Positions 35,776 to 43,035 of a stretch of DNA of 64,000 nt are shown one piece after another (the first letter of the stretch is position 1; every line of letters starts with the position of its first letter). The notes under the pieces were generated by a model. It was not told the origin of the DNA, did not search any database, and was given only the letters and a program-made list of their open reading frames with translations. Source of the DNA: an uncultured Verrucomicrobiales bacterium (GTDB lineage: Bacteria > Verrucomicrobiota > Verrucomicrobiia > Verrucomicrobiales > DEV007); NCBI GenBank assembly GCA_937891465.1, contig CALAHF010000080.1, forward strand, positions 159,645-223,644. Direction: 5' to 3'. Both the position numbers and the translations under genes were made by a program.

Positions 35776-37182
35776 ATGAACACCCGTCTCTCGTCATTAG
35801 ATCGCCGAAAATTCATTCGTGGAGTGGGTGGGTTTGCGCTCGCGTTGCCCGCTTTTGAAACATTCTCTGGAGTTGCTAAGGCAAAAGCTACTTCTGCAGG
35901 AAAGAAGCGACTGGCTTGTTTTTACATGCCTGATGGTGTGCCGATGCCTCGCAAAGATGATCCTGCGTTTCAGGACTGGTCATGGTTTCCTCATGGATCA
36001 GGCAGAGACTTCAAACTCACAAAATGCCTCGGTCCTCTCGAATCATTGCGAGATGATCTGACGATCGTCGGAGGTCTTTCGAATCCAGCGGTGCGAAATA
36101 TTCACGGGCATTCGAATGCCGATCAATTTCTCACGTCTGCCAATACTGGCGCAAATGGCGATTACAAAAATGGCGTTTCCATAGATCAGGTTTTCGCGGA
36201 GAAATCCGGCGAGCACACGCGATTCGCATCGTTGGTGCTTTCGACCGATGGCGGAACAGGCTCCCCACGCGGAGCCCAAACGCTTTCGTATAATAAAAAC
36301 GGGCGTCCTATTCCGGCAGAACACCGTCCAAAGAGAATTTTTGATACGCTATTTGTGAAGAGCAATGACGACGCGGCCCGCCAACTTGCGATGAGTGAAA
36401 GCGCGCTTGATGATCTCATGGAAGACGCTCGTTCGCTTCAGCGGACCTTGTCGAAATCAGATCAGGAGCGGCTCGATGAATATCTACAATCTGTTCGTGA
36501 TACCGAGCTGAGAGTCGAAAAAGCGAAGCAGTGGATCGACATCCCTTTTCCGAAAGTTGATGCTGATCGGCTCACGCTCGACGTTACGCCAGAAGATCCG
36601 TTGAATTATCTGCGGACAATGTATGAGCTCATTTACCTTGCCTTCAAAACGGATTCGACTCGATCTGTCACTTACCAATTAGGTCGCGAGAATGGAGTTG
36701 GCGCGAGCGATTATCTGGCTCGAGCGATTGGGTTTAACCTCACGCATCAGCTGACTCACCAAACCAAACAGCCGGACGGTTGGAAAAATTTGGGGAGCTA
36801 CTGTCGTTTTCTAAACGAAGAATTTGGACGTTTTGCGAGCCGGTTGAAAGCAACGCCGGAGATCGATGGAACTGGCAACATGTTGGATAACACGCTGCTC
36901 TATTTCGGTTCAGCGTCGAGTGCTTTTCATACCTCGCGCAACTACCCGCTCATTCTCACCGGCGGAAAAAACATGGGTTTCAAACACGGGCAGTATCTGA
37001 AATACGGCCAAGGGAATGAAGATAACCAAGCTGACGCAGGAGTTAGCACGGACAAAGGCTGGCGCACCGAGGCCGAGCATCAGGAGTTACCTATCGCCGA
37101 TCTTTACGTGACGATGCTTCAGCGCCTTGGGGTTGAGACCGAGACTTTTGCGGGCAGTTCGAAAACGCTTTCTGAAATCTAA
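35776..37182 (+). CDS. DUF1552 Tat-exported protein (pair 4)
   Basis: Twin-arginine start LDRRKFIRGVGGFALALPAFE, then DUF1552 segments ACFYMPDGVPMPR, NIHGHSNADQFLTSANTG, VSIDQVFAEKSGEHTRF, FNLTHQLTHQ and LDNTLLYFGSASSAFHTSRNYPLILTGG. Its last bases overlap the end of the converging esterase gene, so the two transcription units meet tail to tail with no terminator visible between them. Confidence 0.9.
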   Translation: MNTRLSSLDRRKFIRGVGGFALALPAFETFSGVAKAKATSAGKKRLACFYMPDGVPMPRKDDPAFQDWSWFPHGSGRDFKLTKCLGPLESLRDDLTIVGGLSNPAVRNIHGHSNADQFLTSANTGANGDYKNGVSIDQVFAEKSGEHTRFASLVLSTDGGTGSPRGAQTLSYNKNGRPIPAEHRPKRIFDTLFVKSNDDAARQLAMSESALDDLMEDARSLQRTLSKSDQERLDEYLQSVRDTELRVEKAKQWIDIPFPKVDADRLTLDVTPEDPLNYLRTMYELIYLAFKTDSTRSVTYQLGRENGVGASDYLARAIGFNLTHQLTHQTKQPDGWKNLGSYCRFLNEEFGRFASRLKATPEIDGTGNMLDNTLLYFGSASSAFHTSRNYPLILTGGKNMGFKHGQYLKYGQGNEDNQADAGVSTDKGWRTEAEHQELPIADLYVTMLQRLGVETETFAGSSKTLSEI

Positions 37183-38087
37183 TTGGAGCGGAGCGTTTTT
37201 GTGAAAAACTCGCGGACTTTAGCCGTCACCTCGTCGGCTTGAAATTCCTTCCCACCGTGGCCTGCGCCGTTGACGATCACCAATTCAGATTCCACGCCCG
37301 CCTTTTTTAATGCGTCGTGCAGCTTCTGACTTTGAGCCAGCGGGACCCCCGGATCGAGTTCACCATGCATGATGAGAAACGGCGGGTCATCTTTCGAAAC
37401 ATGATGCAAGCCGCTCGCATCGTTTGCGAGATCAGGCACGTCCATCACCGTTTTACCGAGTAAACGAGCGCCGTTTGATTTTTCTACCATCGCGCGAGTT
37501 CGTTTTTCACTGATCGTATTCGGCGGCATTGTTAGGAGCTCACTCGGGCCAAACCAATCGCACACCGCTTGAACTCGGCTCGATACTTCTTCGAGGCCAT
37601 CATATTTTCGAGTTCCCATCAGCGCAACGAGGTGACCGCCTGCGGAACTTCCAAACGCACCGATTTTTGATCCGTCGATCCCGTATTTCGATCCGTTTTG
37701 TCGAAGCCAACGAACCGCCGAATAACAATCGTTGATTTGGTCAGGCCATTTTCCCTTTCCAATCAAACGATATTGAATGCTAGCGACAGCGAAATCACCG
37801 CCCTGCGCAAGAAACGCCGCTTTGCAGTTTTCCTTGCTGCCGTTTTTCCAACCTCCACCATGAACCCAAATCACGACTGGAAGTTTGTCTGAAACGGGTT
37901 TGTCGGGAAGATAGAGGTCCAGCTTCAACGGGAGTACTCCAGGCTTTGCATATTCGATGTCCCGCTCAACTTTCACACCCGAAGGGACTTTCTGCATTTT
38001 TTTCTTCTTTGCGCCACCGGATTTTTCCTGTGCAAGCGTCGACGCTGCAAGCATCGCGATGATTACGAACCAACAGGGTTGAGTCAT
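37179..38087 (-). CDS. secreted alpha/beta-hydrolase, BD-FAE/acetyl-esterase type
   Basis: After a signal peptide (MTQPCWFVIIAMLAASTLAQ) and a Lys-rich stretch, the fold is clear: LPVVIWVHGGGW gives the oxyanion-hole HGGG, IGAFGSSAGGHLVALM the nucleophile serine (G-x-S-x-G), HGELDPGVPL the acid, and NGAGHGGKEF the histidine. Relatives hydrolyse acyl groups on plant polysaccharides such as xylan or feruloyl esters. The ATG was chosen at the signal peptide; an ORF extension of 18 codons overlaps an R2 palindrome. Neighbouring genes fit a carbohydrate-degradation role. Confidence 0.85.
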   Translation of the reverse strand: MTQPCWFVIIAMLAASTLAQEKSGGAKKKKMQKVPSGVKVERDIEYAKPGVLPLKLDLYLPDKPVSDKLPVVIWVHGGGWKNGSKENCKAAFLAQGGDFAVASIQYRLIGKGKWPDQINDCYSAVRWLRQNGSKYGIDGSKIGAFGSSAGGHLVALMGTRKYDGLEEVSSRVQAVCDWFGPSELLTMPPNTISEKRTRAMVEKSNGARLLGKTVMDVPDLANDASGLHHVSKDDPPFLIMHGELDPGVPLAQSQKLHDALKKAGVESELVIVNGAGHGGKEFQADEVTAKVREFFTKTLRSN

Positions 38088-38107
38088 CGAACGAATAGGG
38101 TTGGATC
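38066..38107. repeat. R2 repeat, copy 5 (double)
   Basis: Two core units in tandem: CGAACCAACAGGGTTGAG and CGAACGAATAGGGTTGG. The unit overlaps the first codons of the esterase signal peptide, so R2 here contributes coding sequence. Confidence 0.55.
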
Positions 38108-38118
38108 GTTTTCTGTGC

Positions 38119-38339
38119 ATGGCCCAGAAAACACTCGGCACCCGCTCAAATCCATCGGAAAATTGCGTCTACGTTCCCATCGGTTTTTGCTCGGGTGGTT
38201 GCCGAACAAGCGACTGCCTACGCCCATTCATTCGCAATGGGAGAGGTGGTGTCTTCAGATGATATCCCTGATACGATTGCCGATGGCGTCGCGCTGCGAG
38301 TGCCGACAGTTTTTCGGTCATCAAAAGTTACGTGGACGA
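38119..38339 (+). pseudogene. threonine-dehydratase-like (PLP enzyme) fragment cut by R1
   Basis: In one frame CVYVPIGFCSGG matches the glycine-rich phosphate-binding turn of threonine/serine dehydratases (YVPIGLGSG). After a frame change the next part reads VVAEQATAYAHSFAMGEVV and DTIADGVALRVPT, the following conserved block of the same enzymes. About 25 codons between them are missing. The piece ends exactly at R1 copy F. Both the beginning and the end of the gene are absent. Confidence 0.6.
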
Positions 38340-38409
38340 TGCACCCCCTCAATCCCGGCAGGACCGATGCGCCGATAAAAATCCTATCAGTAAGCAAATT
38401 CCTATCAGT
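38340..38409 (+). repeat. R1 repeat, copy F (variant with doubled CCTATCAGTA)
   Basis: Forward orientation, TGCACCCCCTCAATCCCGGC to CCTATCAGT, with the same internal variant as copy E. It joins the dehydratase fragment to the 3'-cut ceramidase-like gene. Confidence 0.92.
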
Positions 38410-38919
38410 AATTCCGATTTCTGGATCAATGGGACCGACTGCGGCGATTTCTGAATTCGGCGGCAACGCATAGGCATGTCGAACAGCCGTTGTTTTTCCG
38501 TTTTTCAATTCGATCCGACGGTTTTCCTGAACGCGGTTGCTCCAAGCTGCAGTGATTGCGTCGATCGTCCGCTTTTCGACGTCGAGCGTTACCGTGCCGT
38601 GACAATGACTCGCATTCACGACAATTGATTTTGGATCAATCCCCAGCGATTTTTTGACCGCGGCGCGGACGTTTGCGAGATACGGATCTTTAATCGTTCC
38701 GATCCCTGCGGTCGCCACGGCGTCGAACGTCACAATCACCGAATGAGAATCGCCGCTGCTCAGAGCGAGCGCTTTTACCCAAAGCCGGTTCCCGCCTTCT
38801 GCCGGTGCTCCTTCCCGCGTGATGTCGACTCTCCCAATACCGGCGAGCAAATCTTGCGAAATTCCGCGGGAAGGAATTCCAATGGCAAAAACAAACGCAA
38901 ACACCCGAAATGACATCAT
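38410..38919 (-). pseudogene. neutral/alkaline ceramidase-like protein, C-terminally truncated
   Basis: Signal peptide, then LLAGIGRVDITREGAPAEGG, ALALSSGDSHSVIVTFDAV and SIVVNASHCHGTVTLD, the N-terminal half of the ceramidase-like family found widely in PVC bacteria, where the HCHG segment ligates zinc. The frame runs straight into R1 copy F and ends on the far side within unrelated sequence. Only about 170 of a normal 430 or more residues remain, so the protein should be inactive. Confidence 0.75.
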
Positions 38920-38970
38920 GGTTCAACCATGAAAATCGAGGGGCAATACGTCAAGCTGTGAAATGACGGA

Positions 38971-38996
38971 TTCACGAACCAACCCTGTTCGTTCGT
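38971..38996. repeat. R2 palindrome, copy 6
   Basis: TTCACGAACCAACCCTGT followed by TCGTTCG, with near-complementary ends around ACCCTG. It lies between the stop of the GspE-like gene and the start of the ceramidase-like remnant. Confidence 0.5.
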
Positions 38997-39013
38997 TTTT
39001 AGGCTTCGTCAGA

Positions 39014-40279
39014 TCAAACCTGATCCGCTGCCGTTTTGTTCATAATCTCTTCGACTGTCGTCACGCCATTCAACGCATGTTCGATTCCAGTCGTCCAGAG
39101 TGGCTTCATTCCGTTCGCTTCAGCGATTTCCACGATCCGGCGGGTCGGCTTTTTCGCCATAACTGCATCTCGAATCTCGTCATCAACTTTTAACAGCTCG
39201 CAGATCGAAAATCGTCCCGAAAATCCGGACCCGGAGCACTGATCACAGCCCTCGCTGCGCGCAAATGTCGCTTCCTTCAAACGATCTTCGCTAACACCCG
39301 CGATAATCATTTCCGGTTCGTAACTCACGAGACAGTTAGGGCAGTTTTTCCGCACCAGACGCAAGCCCAGAATCCCGAGAATACTCGAGGACAGCAAAAA
39401 CGGCTCGATATCCATGTTGATCAGACGGGCAAATACTCCCGCCGTCGTGCCGGAGTGAACCGTGCTGATGACCATATGGCCCGTGAGACCTGCCTGAACC
39501 GCAATTCCTGCCGTTTCCTGATCACGAATCTCGCCCACCATTATGACTTCAGGATCCTGTCGCATCAGCCCCCGCAGAGCCGAGGCAAAAGTGAATCCGG
39601 AATCGGAATTCAAAAAGACCTGACTCACCGTCGGCAGATGGACTTCCACTGGATCCTCCACTGAAGCCACGCTGATTGAAGTTCCCATCTTGTTGATCAA
39701 GTGCATCAACGAAGCATAGATCGCCGTGGTTTTGCCGCATCCGGTTGGCCCGTTCAACAGCAGCAACCCATTCGGCTTTTCAAGCATTTTGATCCACTCG
39801 TTTAGCGTGTGATCGTCGAAACCGAGCTTTGAAATATCAAAAAGCTGAGAATTCGGATCAAAAATCCGGCACACCACTTTCTCACCTAAAATCGTCGGGA
39901 TGATCGAAACCCGAAGCTGGATATTGTTGAAATCAGGCCCCATGTTGCATTTTCCATCGAGAGCAACTCCGGTGACGTGACTTTTTAGCTCCGCCATTAC
40001 CTTAATTCGACCGGAAATTTTCTCCCGCAATTCCAGCGGCAAATGAATCATCTCGACAAGCGCGCCGTTGATCCGAATCCGGACAGCAATCGCGTTTTCC
40101 CAAGGCTCGATGTGAATGTCGCTTGCGTTGTGCTCGACCGCATCGCGAATCAAACAATTTACAAGTTCCTCGATCCCAATGGATTGAGGTGCAACAGACT
40201 GAAGGAAGAATTCAGAGTGGAGTATCCCCTCGGCACGTTCCAACACAGCTTCCTTCCGCTTCTTCTTGATAAAAGCCAT
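39014..40279 (-). CDS. GspE/PilB-type secretion or pilus assembly ATPase
   Basis: The 421-residue protein has the N2 domain (DAVEHNASDIHIEPWENAIAVRIRINGAL), Walker A GPTGCGKTT, Asp box (SVASVEDPVE), Walker B (DPEVIMVGEIRDQETAGIAVQAG), His box (TGHMVISTVHSG) and a two-CxxC zinc site (NCPNC and GCDQCSG). It powers type II secretion or type IV pilus assembly at the cytoplasmic membrane. The N1 domain is short, so it is nearer to the minimal GspE form. No other pilus or secretion gene is nearby, so partners must be elsewhere. Confidence 0.93.
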   Translation of the reverse strand: MAFIKKKRKEAVLERAEGILHSEFFLQSVAPQSIGIEELVNCLIRDAVEHNASDIHIEPWENAIAVRIRINGALVEMIHLPLELREKISGRIKVMAELKSHVTGVALDGKCNMGPDFNNIQLRVSIIPTILGEKVVCRIFDPNSQLFDISKLGFDDHTLNEWIKMLEKPNGLLLLNGPTGCGKTTAIYASLMHLINKMGTSISVASVEDPVEVHLPTVSQVFLNSDSGFTFASALRGLMRQDPEVIMVGEIRDQETAGIAVQAGLTGHMVISTVHSGTTAGVFARLINMDIEPFLLSSSILGILGLRLVRKNCPNCLVSYEPEMIIAGVSEDRLKEATFARSEGCDQCSGSGFSGRFSICELLKVDDEIRDAVMAKKPTRRIVEIAEANGMKPLWTTGIEHALNGVTTVEEIMNKTAADQV

Positions 40280-40505
40280 AGTTTTCCCCTTAATTTTAAT
40301 GTTAAATCCAGATGTTCCCTACATTTAATCTAAGCACCGAACATGAGCTTGAAATTAAGCGTGGAAACCATTCCGATTGTCGAGCTAATTCTTAGAATGG
40401 CCTTCCAGGCAAAATTCTGAGTTGCGCTCACAACAGCGATGACGAAATTCGGCCCTCTCATGAAATTCACCTGTTCCCATCTCGCCATCGTTTCAGCAAT
40501 GAACT

Positions 40506-40574
40506 ACTGATAGGAATTTGCTTTTTCAAGGATTTTTATCGGCGCATCGGTCCTGCCGCGATTGAGGGGGTGCA
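40506..40574 (-). repeat. R1 repeat, copy G
   Basis: Plus strand runs ACTGATAGGAATTTGC to GCGATTGAGGGGGTGCA. It stands in non-coding DNA between the start of the GspE-like gene and the end of the sulfatase gene; no recognisable gene fragment lies to either side. Confidence 0.92.
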
Positions 40575-40881
40575 ATCTCAATGCAGAAACCTATTTTCCC
40601 TCATAGAATTCGAAATACGATCATTAAATTCCTCTCCCTATTTCCCCACGAATCAATAGGGTTGCTTCAACGAACGTACCCTGTTGCTTCGTGAAGGTTC
40701 GTCTAGCTGCACTGAAAAGAAAAAAATGCAGCGTCATCTTCTCGTCGTCGAGCCGGGCCGCTGCTTTGCTGGGATTAAGAGTAAGAATTAACCGAGTTCA
40801 TGAATTCTACCGGGCTCAAGCTAAAGACGGGCGACTGGAAATCAAAATTTCCGAGTCAATTCTTCACCCGGTGAGAAGACC
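40575..40881. other. 307-bp non-coding stretch with a large R2 inverted repeat
   Basis: No gene is supported here. At 40647-40694 a 48-bp inverted repeat combines two R2 cores: CACGAATCAATAGGGT is mirrored by ACCCTGTTGCTTCGTG. A hairpin of this size downstream of the sulfatase stop may act in termination. The remaining bases show no coding pattern I can recognise. Confidence 0.55.
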
Positions 40882-42309
40882 CTATTTTGGCTCTTCACGA
40901 ACTTCCCAACTATCGTAGTGTTTCGCACTCTGCCCACTCCACATCGGAGATGAACCCCATAGTGGAATCGTCGGGAGAGAGGATTCCCACTGCCCGAGCT
41001 TGCGAAACAGAGCCTCAAAGCCTTCAGGATCGCTACGCGACAAATCATCTGATTCCCCGGGATCCCCCGCAGGTTGAAACATTTGTGCCGGCCGGTGAGA
41101 CAGACGGATCAACTTATTCTGTCCGTCAAGAACAGCAGCCTGCCCTTGAAGCCTCCAGAAAAGAAGTCGCTCTGCGGGAGGGCTCTCTCCTTTCAATAAC
41201 GGAATTAGATCAATCCCGTCGTATTCCCCATAATCAGCTCTCGCCTTTTTACGATTTCCCTTATCCTCATAAGGCCGAAGGTCTGCCAGAGGAAGCAATT
41301 CCGAGCTGGCCGCAGCCATAAAAGTGGGGAGCAAATCGAGACTGGAGGTTACGCCCTCATAGCGTTCACCTTTCGGCAATTGACCGGGCCAGGACCAAAT
41401 CATCGGAACCCTGACACCGCCCTCTTTGAGGCAACCTTTCACGCCTGAAAGCGGTCCGTTCCAACTGGCATTCCCTGTTGCTCCCCCGTTATCAGAAAAG
41501 AAAACGATAAGCGTGTCTTCGAGTTGGCCGGCCTCTTCCAGGTGATTTCGAAGGCGGCCCACACCGCGATCCAAAGCCCACATCATCGCCGCATAGGTAC
41601 GGCGCTTTGGGTGTTTGATATTTTCGAAACGAGCGAGGTCTTCTTCAGTCGCCTGCAAAGGCCCATGCGGGGCGTTGTAGGACATAAAAAGGAACCAGGG
41701 CTTTTCCTGGTCAGTAATCCAGCCGATGCCCTCGTCAGTAAAAAAATCAGTGAGGTAGGGATTGGAGAATTCTTCAATCGGCTCACCATTTCGCTCCAAT
41801 TGGTTTTGCTTCGACTTTGGAAAGTAGCCGTGACTCCCTCCCAGCATTCCGGAAAAATGATCAAAGCCGCGTTCAGACGGATGAAACCCCGGCCCCTTTC
41901 CGAGATGCCATTTTCCAATCAGGGCCGTTGCATATCCAGCTGAGCCCAAATGATCTCCGAGGGTATGTTCCCCCGGTGCCACTCCCAGAAATTCAGGCCG
42001 TGTGTGATAGCTGCTTTCGCTTTTGTTCAAGTTCGCCTGATATCCGAACCGTCGAGGATCCCGCCCCGTCATCAGTCCCGCGCGCGAAGGAGAACAAACC
42101 GGACTCGTCACGTAAGCCTGAGGACAAAGAACGCCCGATTCAGCGAGTGCATCAATATTCGGGGTCTTTAGCAATTCGCTGCCCATACAACCGAGGTCTC
42201 CATATCCCATATCATCCGCAAGAATCATGAGAATGTTAGGCTTTGATTCGGCAGCAAACGAATGTGCGAATGGCAGGGAAAGGGCGAGAAAAATAGCTAA
42301 TAGGCGCAT
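40882..42309 (-). CDS. secreted type I sulfatase
   Basis: Signal peptide MRLLAIFLALSLPFAHSFA, then PNILMILADDMGYGDLGCMG with calcium-binding aspartates, and the formylglycine motif C-S-P-S-R in SPVCSPSRAGLMTGRDPRRFGY. LIGKWHLGKGPGFHPSERGFDHF and FFSDNGGATGN are further landmarks of arylsulfatase A-like enzymes. It should cut sulfate esters in the periplasm or outside. The frame is open far upstream, through a DUF1080-like remnant, without a stop between, so the start was set at the signal-peptide ATG. Residues 1-19 are cleaved. Confidence 0.9.
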   Translation of the reverse strand: MRLLAIFLALSLPFAHSFAAESKPNILMILADDMGYGDLGCMGSELLKTPNIDALAESGVLCPQAYVTSPVCSPSRAGLMTGRDPRRFGYQANLNKSESSYHTRPEFLGVAPGEHTLGDHLGSAGYATALIGKWHLGKGPGFHPSERGFDHFSGMLGGSHGYFPKSKQNQLERNGEPIEEFSNPYLTDFFTDEGIGWITDQEKPWFLFMSYNAPHGPLQATEEDLARFENIKHPKRRTYAAMMWALDRGVGRLRNHLEEAGQLEDTLIVFFSDNGGATGNASWNGPLSGVKGCLKEGGVRVPMIWSWPGQLPKGERYEGVTSSLDLLPTFMAAASSELLPLADLRPYEDKGNRKKARADYGEYDGIDLIPLLKGESPPAERLLFWRLQGQAAVLDGQNKLIRLSHRPAQMFQPAGDPGESDDLSRSDPEGFEALFRKLGQWESSLPTIPLWGSSPMWSGQSAKHYDSWEVREEPK

Positions 42310-42575
42310 AGGGAACTTGGGAAGCTCTTTCAATTCTATCTTTCGAAATGCCACGACGCAACCATTGCCGTGATCCTGCAGAGCAATGAAGCCCTTCTTG
42401 CGAAGCATCGTCTCATCCTTGACTGGACCGAAGAAGAGACAAAGTCGTTGATCTTCTGAGTGACCGTATCGCCCACGGCTGAAATCTCGAGCGGGATCGT
42501 CGGCTTCCGACTCCTGATTTTCGAAAATTAACGATCCTCCGATCATCTCCAAAGGGACAGGCCCCGGAAATTTCG
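42310..42575 (-). pseudogene. C-terminal DUF1080-like fragment fused in frame to the sulfatase
   Basis: Directly upstream of the sulfatase ATG and in its frame, the sequence reads KKGFIALQDHGNGCVVAFRK and IELKELPKFP, the usual end of a DUF1080 (3-keto-disaccharide hydrolase) domain. The rest of that domain is missing; sequence further upstream gives way to degenerate R1 copy B and then to a different gene. The lost stop codon and lost N-terminal part show that this is a remnant. Confidence 0.55.
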
Positions 42576-42603
42576 GGATTTCCATCAGTGCGTCGGTCCG
42601 GCC
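42576..42603 (-). repeat. R1 repeat, copy B (degenerate, 28 bp)
   Basis: GGATTTCCATCAGTGCGTCG continues to GTCCGGCC and aligns with the middle of R1; GCGTCGGTCCGGCC is identical to copy A. Alone it would be weak evidence, but it lies exactly between two truncated genes, as other copies do. Confidence 0.55.
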
Positions 42604-43028
42604 ATCACCGCGTCGAGGCTGGCGCGATGCCTTTTGCCGTAAAGCAGGATGTCCGGACCGACGTTGCGCGCAACGTGCTCCTGATCGCGCAACTTCGCCA
42701 GCGGCTCCGGTTCCAGCCGCGCCAGCGCCGGTTCGCTCAGGCCGATGAAGATGGCCGGCCGATCCGCTTCCCATTCATCGGGTGAGACGACGGGGAACGC
42801 CGCTCCGGTTATTTCCTGTAGGTAAGCCGCCAGCGTTTTCGCTGCGTAAGTCTCAATCCCCTCTGAGTCAGCGTCCAAGGCGGCCACGATCTGGTATCGC
42901 GTCTGGTCGTCTTCGGCGAGGGTGAGAAACTGGCCGCCACCCGTCTGCGCGAGTGACAGCGCCGGCGTCACGAGGAACAGCAAGCCCGTTCCAAGCAAAG
43001 CGAGAATGAGTATCCGCCAATTTTTCAT
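42604..43028 (-). pseudogene. alpha-glucuronidase-N/DUF4838-like exported protein, C-terminally truncated
   Basis: Signal peptide MKNWRILILALLGTGLLFLV is followed by TRYQIVAALDADSEGIETYA, KTLAAYLQEITGAAFPVV and AIFIGLSEPAL, the GH67-N-like fold that precedes DUF4838 and glucuronidase catalytic domains. The next block (VARNVGPDILLYGKRHRASL) is also typical, then the frame hits R1 copy B after about 140 residues. No catalytic domain is left. It starts seven bases after the stop of the GDPD-sialidase gene. The sequence is much richer in G and C than that left of R1. Confidence 0.65.
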
Positions 43029-43035
43029 GAGTTTG

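Noticed and set aside
42310..42774. N-terminal extension of the sulfatase ORF
   Set aside because: The sulfatase has a good signal peptide at its own ATG; the upstream part is the DUF1080 remnant and antisense sequence.
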